Below are positions 47,225 through 57,068 of a stretch of DNA of 64,000 bases, one piece after another; positions within the stretch are counted from its first letter, which is position 1; the number at the start of each line of letters is the position of its first letter. The stretch covers positions 372,001 through 436,000 of the forward strand of contig JAIXMG010000017.1 of the NCBI GenBank assembly GCA_025201345.1. Reading direction: 5' to 3'. Below the pieces are notes generated by a model that worked only from the letters and a program-made list of their open reading frames with translations, did no database searches and was not told the DNA's origin. Origin of the DNA: Thamnidium elegans (Eukaryota > Mucoromycota > Mucoromycetes > Mucorales > Mucoraceae). Both the position numbers and the translations under genes were made by a program.

Positions 47225-47756
47225 TTATATTGTAATAAAAAGAGAAAAAAGTAAAGAAGCATAAAAAAATACGTATGTTACTAGTAGTAGTTTTTTTTTT
47301 TTTCGTGTATTCGGCACGAGATTTACCCACTGGGGGGGGGGGGAAAGAGAAGGGGTTCCCTTACCCAGAAATTTTTTTTTTAAAAATAAGCCACAGTTAT
47401 ATGTGGTTTCTATAATAGGAAAGGAACGAAATGACTCACATCCTTATCTTTGTTCAGTGACCAATGAAGCACAAGATAATGGTTTATATAAAAATCCTTT
47501 TATTTTACGTTATTTCTCTTTTCTTCTCTTTATAAAAAGTTTTTTACTCTTGTTCTATTATTCTTTTTTATTGGAAAAATCTCTCCAATAAAAAACTACA
47601 CTTCTTTTTAATACACTTTTAAACCCGTTTTTTTTTTCTTTTTGAAAAAAAAAACACTTTAGGCTTTTCAGCTTACACACTTTCTTAAACCCCTTCTTAA
47701 AAACTTATTACAAACTCTTTTACTTTTCCACACTTTACACATTCCGTATTAACACG
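47225..47756. promoter_or_regulatory. divergent promoter region, ceramidase / bZIP
   Basis: About 530 bp between the ceramidase ATG and the first upstream ORF of the bZIP gene. It holds a G12 run near 47331-47342 and a CT-rich tract from about 47590 to 47740 that may mark the bZIP transcription start region. No gene is seen. Confidence 0.45.
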
Positions 47757-47774
47757 ATGACCTTCACTGCTTAA
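47757..47774 (+). promoter_or_regulatory. upstream ORF 1 of bZIP gene
   Basis: Short ORF MTFTA followed by TAA, 275 nt before the bZIP start codon. In GCN4/cpc-1-type leaders a very short first uORF lets ribosomes resume scanning. That role here is inferred from position and from the bZIP class. Confidence 0.5.
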
Positions 47775-47863
47775 TTGCCCTCGTTCCCTTTGGACGAATT
47801 TTTTACATAGAACCAGACAACATTTTCATTTTTATATCTCGATTAAAATCTCACGTAGCCAAC

Positions 47864-47953
47864 ATGGTCTACCATAACTCTTCGTTAATATGTTTACACA
47901 CTACCAAAAAAAACCGAAAAACTCGAAAACCTCATTTATTACTACCTTGCTGA
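47864..47953 (+). promoter_or_regulatory. upstream ORF 2 of bZIP gene
   Basis: A 29-codon ORF starting CATGG (MVYHNSSLIC...) and ending TGA, 78 nt before the bZIP ATG. It could act as an inhibitory uORF. Confidence 0.5.
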
Positions 47954-47988
47954 ATATTAAACTCAATATCAATATCAAAATAGCCTAA
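47890..47988 (+). promoter_or_regulatory. upstream ORF 3 of bZIP gene
   Basis: A 32-codon ORF (MFTHYQKKPKNS...) overlapping uORF 2 in another frame. It ends TAA 43 nt before the bZIP ATG. All three uORFs terminate before the main start codon. Confidence 0.45.
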
Positions 47989-48031
47989 AAAATCAAAATC
48001 TATCTCAAAATCAAAATATATAATATCAAAT

Positions 48032-48871
48032 ATGTCCATTATCCAAACTCCCGCTCTCGAATCTACTACCTTGATGGATCAAGACGTATTCTCTCAACTC
48101 TACCAATCACTTACCCCAACCATGGGTACTCCATTTCATGAACCTTCTTCTGTGTTTGATGAATGGTTAAAGCAAGATTTCTTATCTCCAGAATGTAGTA
48201 TCCACTCATCACCTGAAATTAACACTCCATTAGATCAATTCTTAATGTCTCCTCCTTTTCAATCAAAGGATGATTTATCTCTTGGTTGTTCTTTTACTGA
48301 TAAAGATCTTGATGTATCTGCTATTCTTGATTCTCCTGCTCCTCAACTTGGTTATCCTTCTGCTAATACTTTACAAATGAGTGCTCCTATGACTAACTTA
48401 TTTGCTGATATTGGTGAATCTTTGCCTGCTGCTTTAGCTGCTTTAGCTGCTGTTGCTGCCGCTCCTACTGCTCCTACTGCTCCTGTCTCAAGTACTACCA
48501 CTGCTACTACTGCTACTACTACTACTGAATTATCACCTGCTGTTCAGAGTGCAAGTACACCTACTTTCTCTACAAAGACAAAGAAGCGTGAACTTGAAAT
48601 TGATGACCCAAATGATGATGCCGCCGTTAAGCGTCAAAAGAATACTGATGCCGCTCGTAGATCTCGTCTTCGTAAGGTACAAAAGATGGAGACCCTTGAA
48701 ATCCGTGTGAGTGAACTTGAAAAAATAAACGCAGGTTTATTGATGCGCGTTGCTGTGTTGGATTCTGAAAAGACCAACTTGAAGGCAAAAGAACAATCTT
48801 ATGAAAACCGTATCAAGGTTTTAGAAGATCAGTTGGCTGAAGCTCATAAAGCTCTTTCTTCTCGTCCTTAA
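48032..48871 (+). CDS. GCN4/CPC1-like bZIP transcription factor
   Basis: Transcription activator, single exon, 279 residues. The C-terminal basic region KRQKNTDAARRSRLRKVQKM has the invariant Asn, Ala-Ala and Ser-Arg of Gcn4-class bZIPs. It is followed by a leucine zipper (LEIRVSELEKINAGLLMRVA) with good heptad spacing. The N-terminal half is acidic and aromatic with Ser/Pro, for example VFDEWLKQDFLSPE, resembling Gcn4 activation segments. An Ala-rich then Thr-rich linker separates the two. Fungal homologues control amino-acid biosynthesis genes under starvation. At least three uORFs in the 275 nt leader suggest translational control through eIF2 phosphorylation, as known for GCN4 and cpc-1. 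Confidence 0.88.
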   Translation: MSIIQTPALESTTLMDQDVFSQLYQSLTPTMGTPFHEPSSVFDEWLKQDFLSPECSIHSSPEINTPLDQFLMSPPFQSKDDLSLGCSFTDKDLDVSAILDSPAPQLGYPSANTLQMSAPMTNLFADIGESLPAALAALAAVAAAPTAPTAPVSSTTTATTATTTTELSPAVQSASTPTFSTKTKKRELEIDDPNDDAAVKRQKNTDAARRSRLRKVQKMETLEIRVSELEKINAGLLMRVAVLDSEKTNLKAKEQSYENRIKVLEDQLAEAHKALSSRP

Positions 48872-49668
48872 AAAAAAAAAGCGAAAATATAATATATTCC
48901 CTTTTTTTTATTTTTATTTTATTACATTTATAATCTATCTCATTTTCTCTCTTTTTTTTTCTTCTATTTAAACATTATTTCTCATTTACATAAAACCAAT
49001 CTTAATAAAAACTTTTGACGTTTTCCCATTAAATTATTATTATAGCCTTTTTTTTTTTTTTTTTTTTTTTTCTTTAAAAAATTGAATACCAAACGTGATA
49101 ATCTATTTTTTTTTTTTTTTTTTTTTTTTTTCGTTTCCGTTCCACTTGAACCAATGTCGTTTTGCCAGAATAGCGTTTGTTTAAACCAATCATAATTCTG
49201 GTGGACTGTTTATCCTTATAAATTTTTTTTTCGTTGCTTTAAATTTACCGAAATTGTAAAAAAGTATAAAATGATATTTATTTTCTGTAAACTTTTTTAC
49301 TTTTTTTTTATCATTATCAAATCATAAAGGCAAGTATTATCTCTTATTTATTTTTCATTGGGAAAGGAAAAAAGGAAAAAAGAAAAAGTTTCTTTATTTT
49401 TTTTTTACAAGGATGAAGAAAACAGACCTGTTCTGCACTCTTACTGAAGACAAAACATTGCCTTAGCTGAAAAAAAATAAATAAAGAAACTTTTTTAAAA
49501 TTCTTTTTTTTTTTTTCATTTTAAAAAAAAAAAAAAAACTTTTTTTCTAACCTTTTTATTATTTTTCTTATAGATTCTCTGCACTCTTTTTTTGGTTCTT
49601 ATTTTATAAATAAAAAAAAAAATTTCTCTTTAAAAAAAAAAAAACTACTTTCTTCTTTAAATTTTACA
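48872..49668. other. T-rich intergenic DNA
   Basis: About 800 bp dominated by T and A runs (T24 near 49050-49072, T26 near 49106-49131, A-runs near 49525-49538 and 49633). No gene is recognised. It should include the bZIP 3' end and the helicase promoter. Confidence 0.6.
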
Positions 49669-51030
49669 ATGATGATGCTGTATCATTCTACGCGTTCTAT
49701 ATTGAAAACTAAGCGTTGTTATTCTACTTTCGAGGTAGTTCTCTCCCCTTCTTTTCTTTTTTACTGCTTTCAAGAAAAATAACCTTAAAAAAAAAAACTT
49801 TTCTCTTTTTAGAACCTAGGAATTTCTCCTTTGACCTGTCAAAAATTAGTCTCAAACTTTAACGTCACACGACCTACACTTGCTCAAGAAGAGTTTATCC
49901 CTACACTCGTACAAGGCCGCCGCGATCTCTTATTACGCGATCGTACCGGTACTGGTAAAACATTCGGCACTGCATTAACATTAGCTTCTGCTATCCCCGA
50001 CTCCATCTGCAAGAGCGTCCATGCGCTTTACATTGTCCCCAATCAAGAACTAGCATTTCAAATCGGTTCATGGATCCAACAACTCACTACCCATGACCAT
50101 AATTTTAAAGTCATGGCCAACACTGATCACTTTGATCTTTCCGTTGTTCCTCATACTGTTGTCGGTACCCCCGCTCGTATCCTTGACTGTGTCAGCCAAG
50201 GACATTTGCCTGTCCATGCCTTGGAACGGTTGGTACTAGACGAAGCCGATCAAGCTTTATCATTGCCTAAACGATACGCTACTGCACGCCAACAACACAA
50301 ACGTGCTGCCCATCCTAAACCTGCCGAGATCTTGTTAGATCGTCTCAGCACATTGCACCATCAAACCATGATTTCATCTGCTACTCTGAATCGACCATTA
50401 CGGTACTTTTTAGCTCAAAAGGGCTGGGTCAAGGACCCATTGTTCGTAGATCTTGTTCAGGGATCCCAATTAGATGACGAACGTAACGCCACCGTGCAAC
50501 ATCATTGCTTAGTGATATCTGACGATGCCATTCGTAATATCGAGCAAAGTAAAGAAGACGTTGTGAGTAAAGATAAACAAGTTCACTTTGACGACATCGA
50601 CGACCGTATGATGGAAAGTCTTGCTGTCTTGCAAGAGATTGAACCTGTTCGTAACGGTATTTTGTTCGTAGGTCCTACTGTGAGCGTAGCAAGCGTCAAA
50701 AACAAGTTGGCCGAACACGGTATTACTGCGCAAGATATCAAGGAGTACAATGGCGGCCCAAAGTCGAAGGACACATTATGGATCGCTACTGAGTTCACTG
50801 CGAGAGGTGTTGACATTCCCGGTGTATCCCATGTCTTTATTTTAGGAAAACCTGTTTCAGTTACTTCTTATTTACATATGGCTGGTAGAACCGGTCGTTT
50901 TGGCCCTTCCGGGTTCGCCAGTGGTAAAGTAATCAATCTGGTGAGAGAGCATGGTTGGACTGAATCAAAAATGTTGAACATGTATGATCTTTTAAACATC
51001 CCTATTGAAAAATACCAACACGTAGAATAA
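49669..51030 (+). CDS. DEAD-box RNA helicase, probably mitochondrial (MRH4-like)
   Basis: ATP-dependent RNA helicase. Exons 49669-49734 and 49813-51030 give 427 residues. The N-terminus MMMLYHSTRSILKTKRCYST is Arg/Ser-rich, like a mitochondrial presequence. Two in-frame ATGs follow the first. Motifs in order: Q-motif region NVTRPTLAQEEFIP, Walker A DRTGTGKT, motif Ib GTPAR, DEAD in LVLDEADQAL, SAT in ISSATL, motif V ARGVDIPG, and motif VI HMAGRTGRFG. The variant HMAGRTGR (rather than HRIGRTGR) is notable. A role in mitoribosome assembly, as for yeast Mrh4, is an inference. Confidence 0.85.
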
Positions 51031-51268
51031 AGCACCTTTATTATTATTATTATTATTAAATAAACTATAGACATTTTATATTGCTTTTTTTTTTTTTTTT
51101 TTTTTTTTGAAAAATGGCAGCCTTGAAACAGTAAAGCATTTGGTACTGTATTAAAGAAACTCGGTTTGGGCGCAGCAAATGTTTCGTTTAAGAAAGTGGC
51201 AACTTGCATATAAGAGATATTCACTTTATTTTAATAAAGACGACATATACGTTTAGTTTCGCTCTTAT

Positions 51269-51303
<35 letters not shown>

Positions 51304-52422
51304 AAAAGGAACTGTTATCTTTTGGGATAAGTTAGCAGTAGTACTTGTGTATAAAGAACAAAAAACCTTGAATTTTAACATTCAAGTCAACTGCTCTATC
51401 TCTTGTATTTCTCAAGAAAAAATATACGCAGCTTAATATACTAACAAACCGAAATATAGATATGCAGGTTATGCAAAAAAAAAAAAGGGGGGAGGAGGGC
51501 TATATTCTTTATTTCAAAAAAAAAAAAAGGTACCAATCAGAACATTCTTTCAAGACGTTTACTTTTTCGTAAAGCGTACATGGATCCACCTCACGCGTTC
51601 AAAGATTAGACTTTTAACTGTCTATTGTAGACACGGTTCCCTATTATATATAGTAGGTATCCCATGATACGAGTCACTGTTGCTGATGCAACTTACACTA
51701 AATTAATTAAATAGCATGATACAAAGGGAGTACCGGGATTACAAATTATTTTTTTTAATAAAAGTACCATTGTAATTATCTAGGATAAAGCTACTCCTTG
51801 CTTCAGAATCCATTATTTAACAAACAAAGCCTGACCTGATATTTTGCATATCACTAATCTATTTTCAACCAGCCATGGTTTTTGAGAGAGAGAGAGAGAG
51901 AGAGTGGTGCGAGTATTTTTTTTTCTGCGCAAACATCTTTTGAGGGCGATAATGTTCTGTAAGACGCACTGTATAGAGCTAAACATGGAATCTTTAATTG
52001 GAATTTAAGCGGGACTGTCAACTGATATATGTATTCTATTTCTTACTGCTGTCAGCAAATATATATATATATATATGCATTTGGGTTTCTCTCAAGTTTC
52101 GAATAGCAAAGCGCTATAATCTGGCTTTTTCTATTGGTTCAGCATACGATACTTTCTATAAAAAAAACCAAACCTTTACTTAAACTCGATAGTTTCACCA
52201 ATCTAATTGTTATGTCACTAAAAAAAAGAGAGAGAGAGGAAGGGGCTATCTTTGAAGAATGAGGAAATACTGTATTACTGGAATGTGATCATTCCAACGT
52301 CAATATATCATTCGATATATAACTAAGTCAGTATATCTCTAAAATCAACTGACATTGACAGTAAAAGAACTAAAAAAAAAGAATAATAATAATAATAAAA
52401 CACGAATCAGTTCCTTACTTTT
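51031..52422. other. long intergenic region with A31 tract
   Basis: About 1.4 kb with TTA repeats near 51039-51058, T26 near 51085-51108, A31 at 51271-51301 and an AG repeat near 51884-51904. A short possible frame near 51114-51215 (MAALKQ, then LGLGAANVSFKKVATC in another frame) has no recognisable partner. A hairpin near 51367-51390 was checked as a tRNA arm and fails. No gene is called. Confidence 0.5.
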
Positions 52423-54377
52423 TTATTTGATAAATAATTCATCTATTTCTTCTAAAGTTTTCCCCTACACACACAATTAAGTTTAAATTAAACGCGAGTT
52501 TTTTTTAACGCAAGCTACTTTTTTTTTTTTTTTTTTTTTTTTTACCTTTGTCTCGGGCACAAAAAAGTAACAAAATATACTTGCTAGAATACACCAACTG
52601 CCAAAGAAAACGTATGTCCCCATCGTACTGGTAGCCAGCAAGAGAGGACTTACCTTACCTATTAAAGCGTTGAAAGCCCAATTGGTAGCTGTTGTAATGG
52701 ACGTACTTTTTGCTCTTGTGCTATAGATACTGCGTTTAGACGTCTCCTTTTTTTTTTTCCTGTTACGTATTACCTCATCGGATATATTTCTGAGCAGTAT
52801 ATCCAAGGACAAGGTCCCCACGATAGTGCAAAGAACGCTGCAAAGACTTACAGTATAAATTCTATTAATAAATCGCTACTGCACCGCACTAATATTCTCA
52901 CTTACTATACATGGAAACAATTCCCTATTTTTTTTAAAAAAAAAATTATTAGCAATTTTTAAAGAAAAAAAAAAAAAAAACTTACAAGTCCAGCAGTTAC
53001 AGTTAAACCGCTATCTATACCAGGAGTAGGAGCAGGAGTAGAAGACACACAAACGGAAAACGCATACATGCAGATCCCCATGCCTACGCCACCAGCTACC
53101 AGCAACGGCCTTCTTCCAAACCTATCGATGCACCATAAGATGCCTACGAGTACCACGACCATTTTTAAGATGCCGTAGACGCCAATAGCGAATAACTCTG
53201 CCTCACCCGAGGACAATCCAATCGATCGAAACACCATAGGACTAAAATAATTGATGACATTAATACCTGTCAGTTGTTGCAGCGTCTGTAAACCGCAGCC
53301 TAAAAGCAGTCGGCGCCTATTATGGCTAGAAAATACGTGTTTCCAACTGGTCATTGAAGACAACCGGCGTTCTAGATCCACAGAGTCTTGAATAAGTTTC
53401 ATTTCGTCGCAGAGGTTTTGGGACGCGTCGCATATTTTTGAAAGCGCACTGTACGCTTCGCTTATTTTACCGTGTGCACAAAGCCACCGTGGTGTCTCAA
53501 ATAGAAACAGCATGCCGAAAAAAAGCAGAATCGCGGGCACAATTTGAATGATAAGTGGGATACGCCATAGCAAATTGTCTTGTTCGTCAATTATTTTACG
53601 TACAACATAATGAGACCAGTAAGAAACAGCTAAGCCTGTAGAAATAAAAAACATCCATAATCCACCTAATAATCCTCGTTGACTTTGATGTGCAATTTCA
53701 GCCACATAGATCTAAAAAAAAAAAAAAATGCGGTCTTAAAAAAAAGGGGGGGAAAAAACAAAAATTACTTACAGGAACTAACATGCTTAAAGCACCTACA
53801 CCCAATCCAGAAATAATTCTTCCAATATACATCACCTCTAGTCTAATTCCAATGATTTGGAGTATACCGCCTATTAAAAATACCAATGATGCTAACAAGA
53901 TACTATATCTACGACCAAATCTGTCTATATTTATATATAATTAAAATCCCACCTTCTTTTTTGTTGTTGTTGTTGTTGTATATTACCTGCTGTACTCGTG
54001 GATAATAAAGCACCAAATAAACAACCTATTTGTAATACGGAAACAATCGTACCATTTATTTCCGCCTCTCTCAATTTATCGCTTGGATCAATACCAAAGT
54101 ATGTTTGAAAAGAAGGAGCAATTAACATGCCACCTACTACGCCCAAATCGTACCCTTTTTATATAAAATTAGCTTACTATATCTTTTGGCCCCTCCCCTC
54201 CTCCCTTATTTTACCAAATAAAAAACCGCCCAAACAAGCAACACTTGTAGCAAAAATGGACCAAAGGGTTGCTTTATTCTTATCTGGCGACTCTCTAGAT
54301 GGAAAACATCGTTCGTATTCTGATCCTTGTAGTTTAGAACCACTCCCAAAACGAATAATTCTTGATATTAAACTCAT
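52423..54377 (-). CDS. MFS sugar transporter
   Basis: Hexose-type proton-coupled or facilitative carrier. Eight minus-strand exons fit: 54215-54377, 53987-54154, 53773-53924, 52986-53711, 52906-52924, 52774-52846, 52546-52720 and 52423-52464. They give 505 residues. The sugar-porter signatures are all present: LFGYDLGVVGGML after helix 1, RFGRRYS in loop 2-3, FETPRWL, QQLTGINVINYFSPMVFR, DRFGRRP, and the closing VPETKGKTLEEIDELF. Exon 5 has only 19 nt and was found because it restores GIVSMYIFAAFFALSWGP. A run of 32 A (T on the sense strand) lies 27 nt upstream of the ATG. The transported sugar cannot be told. Confidence 0.9.
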
Positions 54378-54401
54378 TATTTCTCTGAAGACTGAGTAAA
54401 A

Positions 54402-54443
<42 letters not shown>

Positions 54444-54482
54444 GAGCAAAACAAAAAACAGGTATGCAAACACAAAGTAACT

Positions 54483-54517
<35 letters not shown>

Positions 54518-54614
54518 AGGGGATTGTTTGCATATATATAAAAAAAAACTCTAAAATTCATCTACTTCTTTATTTACACATTGGGTATTTCAATCATATA
54601 TTTATGTACACTCT

Positions 54615-55605
54615 TTACTCTGCTAGGACAGTTTTCAATGTCTCGCGTTGTTCTGCCGTCAAAGTTTTCGGAAATTCTACTTGGAACTTGAGAATCAAAT
54701 TACCTTTTCCACCCGACTTGTAGTTAGGCATACCCTCGCCAATAACAATCTTTTCTTGACCAGAATGGATAATAGACGATTCAGTTTCTTCAACAGTTAG
54801 TATAGAACCATCCAATCTCTTCAATTCTTTTTTGAAGCCAGTCAAGGCTTCTAATAAAGATATGGTCATGGTCGTATGAAGATTACAGCCATTGCGAATG
54901 AATGTTGCGTGAGGTTTTTCTTTAATTTCAAATTCGATATCCTGTCTATCACCTGTAGGTAATTGGTCACCTTCTCCAGGAAAACGAACCTTGGTACCGG
55001 ATTTCCAACCAGGTAAGACCTTGATTGTGAGAACCTTATCAGAGGGTACGGTACGACCTTGCTTGTTATAAACTTTACGGGTCACTTTTAATCGTTTGGT
55101 GGCACCTGTATACAAATCATTCAATGAAACGGACAAAGGACGTTTGACAGATCGAGGCTTATAGGGTGGAGAAGGAGGTGCTGCAGTATGTCCAAAGAAA
55201 CTAAAGAAATCATCATCGTCACTGCTGAGGGGAGATGTAGGCCCACTAAAGAATTGAGCAAATAACTCTTCAGGTGAAAACCCGCTATACGAATCATTAT
55301 AATAAGATCCACCAAGTTTACTAGCATCATACTCTTGACGTTTCTTTTTATCGCTTAATACTTCAAATGCTTCAGCAATCATTTGAAATTTAACTTTGGC
55401 ACCGTCTTCTTTATTACGATCAGGATGAAACTTTAATGCTGTGGGATAAATATTTTTTGTTAATACAGTGTTTTTTAAAAAAAATCAACGTTGCATAATT
55501 TCTTTTTTTGATATCGTTACCTAATTTACGATAGGCCTTTTTGATCTCGGTTTCATCAGCATCTTTTGATACACCCAAGACTTGATAGTAATCTTCCTTT
55601 ACCAT
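54615..55605 (-). CDS. SIS1: DnaJ/Hsp40 co-chaperone, SIS1/DNAJB-type
   Basis: J-domain protein stimulating cytosolic Hsp70. Exons 55521-55605 and 54615-55438 give 302 residues. The J-domain (1-70) reads MVKEDYYQVLGVSKDADETE, then ALKFHPDRN with the HPD triad. A short Gly/Ser/Phe/Asp segment follows. There is no Cys-rich zinc domain, so it is class II (type B). Two beta-sandwich substrate domains follow (RPLSVSLNDLYTGATKRLKV and KPHATFIRNGCNLHTTMTIS), ending in a dimerisation helix (LTAEQRETLKTVL). It is shorter than yeast Sis1 because the G/F-G/M linker is brief, so the exact orthology is a best guess. Confidence 0.85.
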
Positions 55606-56310
55606 TTCATAGACTTTTTTAAAGAGAGAAAAAGGAAGAAAAAGAAAAATAAGATAATTTATACATTTGGTTTAAAATTTTGCTTTTAGAAGATGCCAGA
55701 AAAAAAAAAGAGAAAAAATATATTTTTCTTAATGGGGGTTTTTTAAACAAGTCACGTTTCCAATCGAAATTTAGAGAAGCTTATAAGAAAATATTTCAGA
55801 GCGATCTGCTGATTGGGTGATACCATTTACATAGAAAAATGATGAGCATTGTGTGTAACTAGGGCCCAAAAGAGAGAAAACCCACGAACATCAAAAAAAT
55901 GACCAATTGACGGTACTATTTTCTTCATTAAAAAAAGGTCATTTAACTATCATGTGACATTAAAGGACATTTATTAAAGTACAAGTACATTATTTTTCTT
56001 GTTTAGTTTTAAAAAGGAAGGAGATGGCTTAATACAAAAAAATAGGTCCAACGTAACGGTAAGAAATTCCAATATTAGATAGTGTAGTCTTTAAGAGAGA
56101 AAAAGGTTTACCTGCATATATTCGAACAAGTTACAACTCCAACAGGTTCTTTAATCTATGCGGAAACCGAGCACCAATTAAACGCCCGCGATAGTACGTC
56201 ACAATATCCCCCCCACCCTCACTCCTTAAAAAAAATAGTTTGGTGTTTTCCTTTTTCTTTATTATAACTTATTAAATGTTCTCATCTGAAGAATTCGATT
56301 TTTGAAATAT
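55606..56310. other. intergenic DNA upstream of DnaJ gene
   Basis: About 700 bp of AT-rich DNA containing the DnaJ promoter and the edge of the repeat island. I see no gene and no clear run of three heat-shock elements. Confidence 0.5.
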
Positions 56311-56642
56311 CGGCCTCATACTTCATTGTCCTTCAACAGCGATAATAAAAAGGTGTACTGAAATCTCTACTACATCACTTGACTAGTTCCTGCTAGCATC
56401 AAGTGACGAATAATCCTTACTTTAGGCTACATCTTGAATGTAAACCCTTTTGTATAATTGTGGAGTATTTCAAAAACGGGAAGACAGCGGCCTCATACTT
56501 CATTATCCTTCAACAGCGATAATAAAAAGGTGTACTGAAATCTCTACTACATCACTTGACTAGTTCTTGCTAGCATCAGGTGACGAATAATCCTTACTTT
56601 AGGTTACATCTTGAATGTAAACCCTTTTGTATAATTGTAGAG
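56311..56642. repeat. two-copy tandem repeat, 177 bp period
   Basis: Copy 1 (56311 to about 56465) and copy 2 (56488 to about 56642) are near identical over about 155 bp, differing at only a few bases. Both begin CGGCCTCATACTTCATT and end near TTGTATAATTGTRGAG. They are separated by 22 bp of unique DNA. Each contains a small hairpin around the CTAG...CTAG pair. No ORF spans them. GAATTCGA-type palindromes flank the pair at 56291 and 56654. Confidence 0.9.
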
Positions 56643-57068
56643 ACGTCTTCTTTCGAATTCCTTGGCTGAGAATATGTCATTAAAAGTTTGTATCGTCATT
56701 TTTATTGCTGTAAAGAAATATTAATATTGTCTGAGTTCTTTGTGTACAAATTTAGGTTATACTTGTCCACTGAGACAAGATTTTAGTTTCCTGCCAAATG
56801 CAAAGAGTTCATTGATTCGTCTATGTGTGGTTTCTATAGTGACAACTTGTTCTAATTTGTTCGTGTTTATATTTTATTGCCGTCCTGGATAGACCAACAA
56901 GTTTTAGCCCTTTTTGAGACGTCAATATCTCGTTCAATCATTTCAATGGAAGAGAACAGCGATACCTCAACTCAATAAACATAACATGTTTAGTCATAGT
57001 ACTCTGGTGTATATCTTGGATCTTCCCTTTTCTTTCTACTTTTCTTTATTTTTACAATATTTGACCTT
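56643..57068. other. unassigned DNA downstream of orphan-family gene
   Basis: About 425 bp of less repetitive AT-rich DNA between the tandem repeat and the 3' end of the minus-strand orphan gene. No coding feature is recognised. Confidence 0.5.

Noticed and set aside
47403..47591. 62-codon ORF in the ceramidase-bZIP gap as an extra uORF or gene
   Set aside because: It lies far upstream of the likely bZIP transcription start, ends in Phe/Leu-rich low-complexity sequence, and has no recognisable features.
51114..51215. Possible small gene (MAALKQ..., LGLGAANVSFKKVATC)
   Set aside because: The two frames cannot be joined by a convincing intron, the product would be under 30 residues, and it directly follows the helicase 3' region.
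51360..51425. Minus-strand stem-loop resembling a tRNA anticodon arm
   Set aside because: The loop is eight bases with no proper T33/anticodon layout. No acceptor, D or T arms with the usual GTTCGA box could be drawn around it.
55700..55830. Heat-shock elements upstream of the DnaJ gene
   Set aside because: Only scattered GAA and TTC units were seen. No stretch of three properly spaced inverted nGAAn units could be identified.
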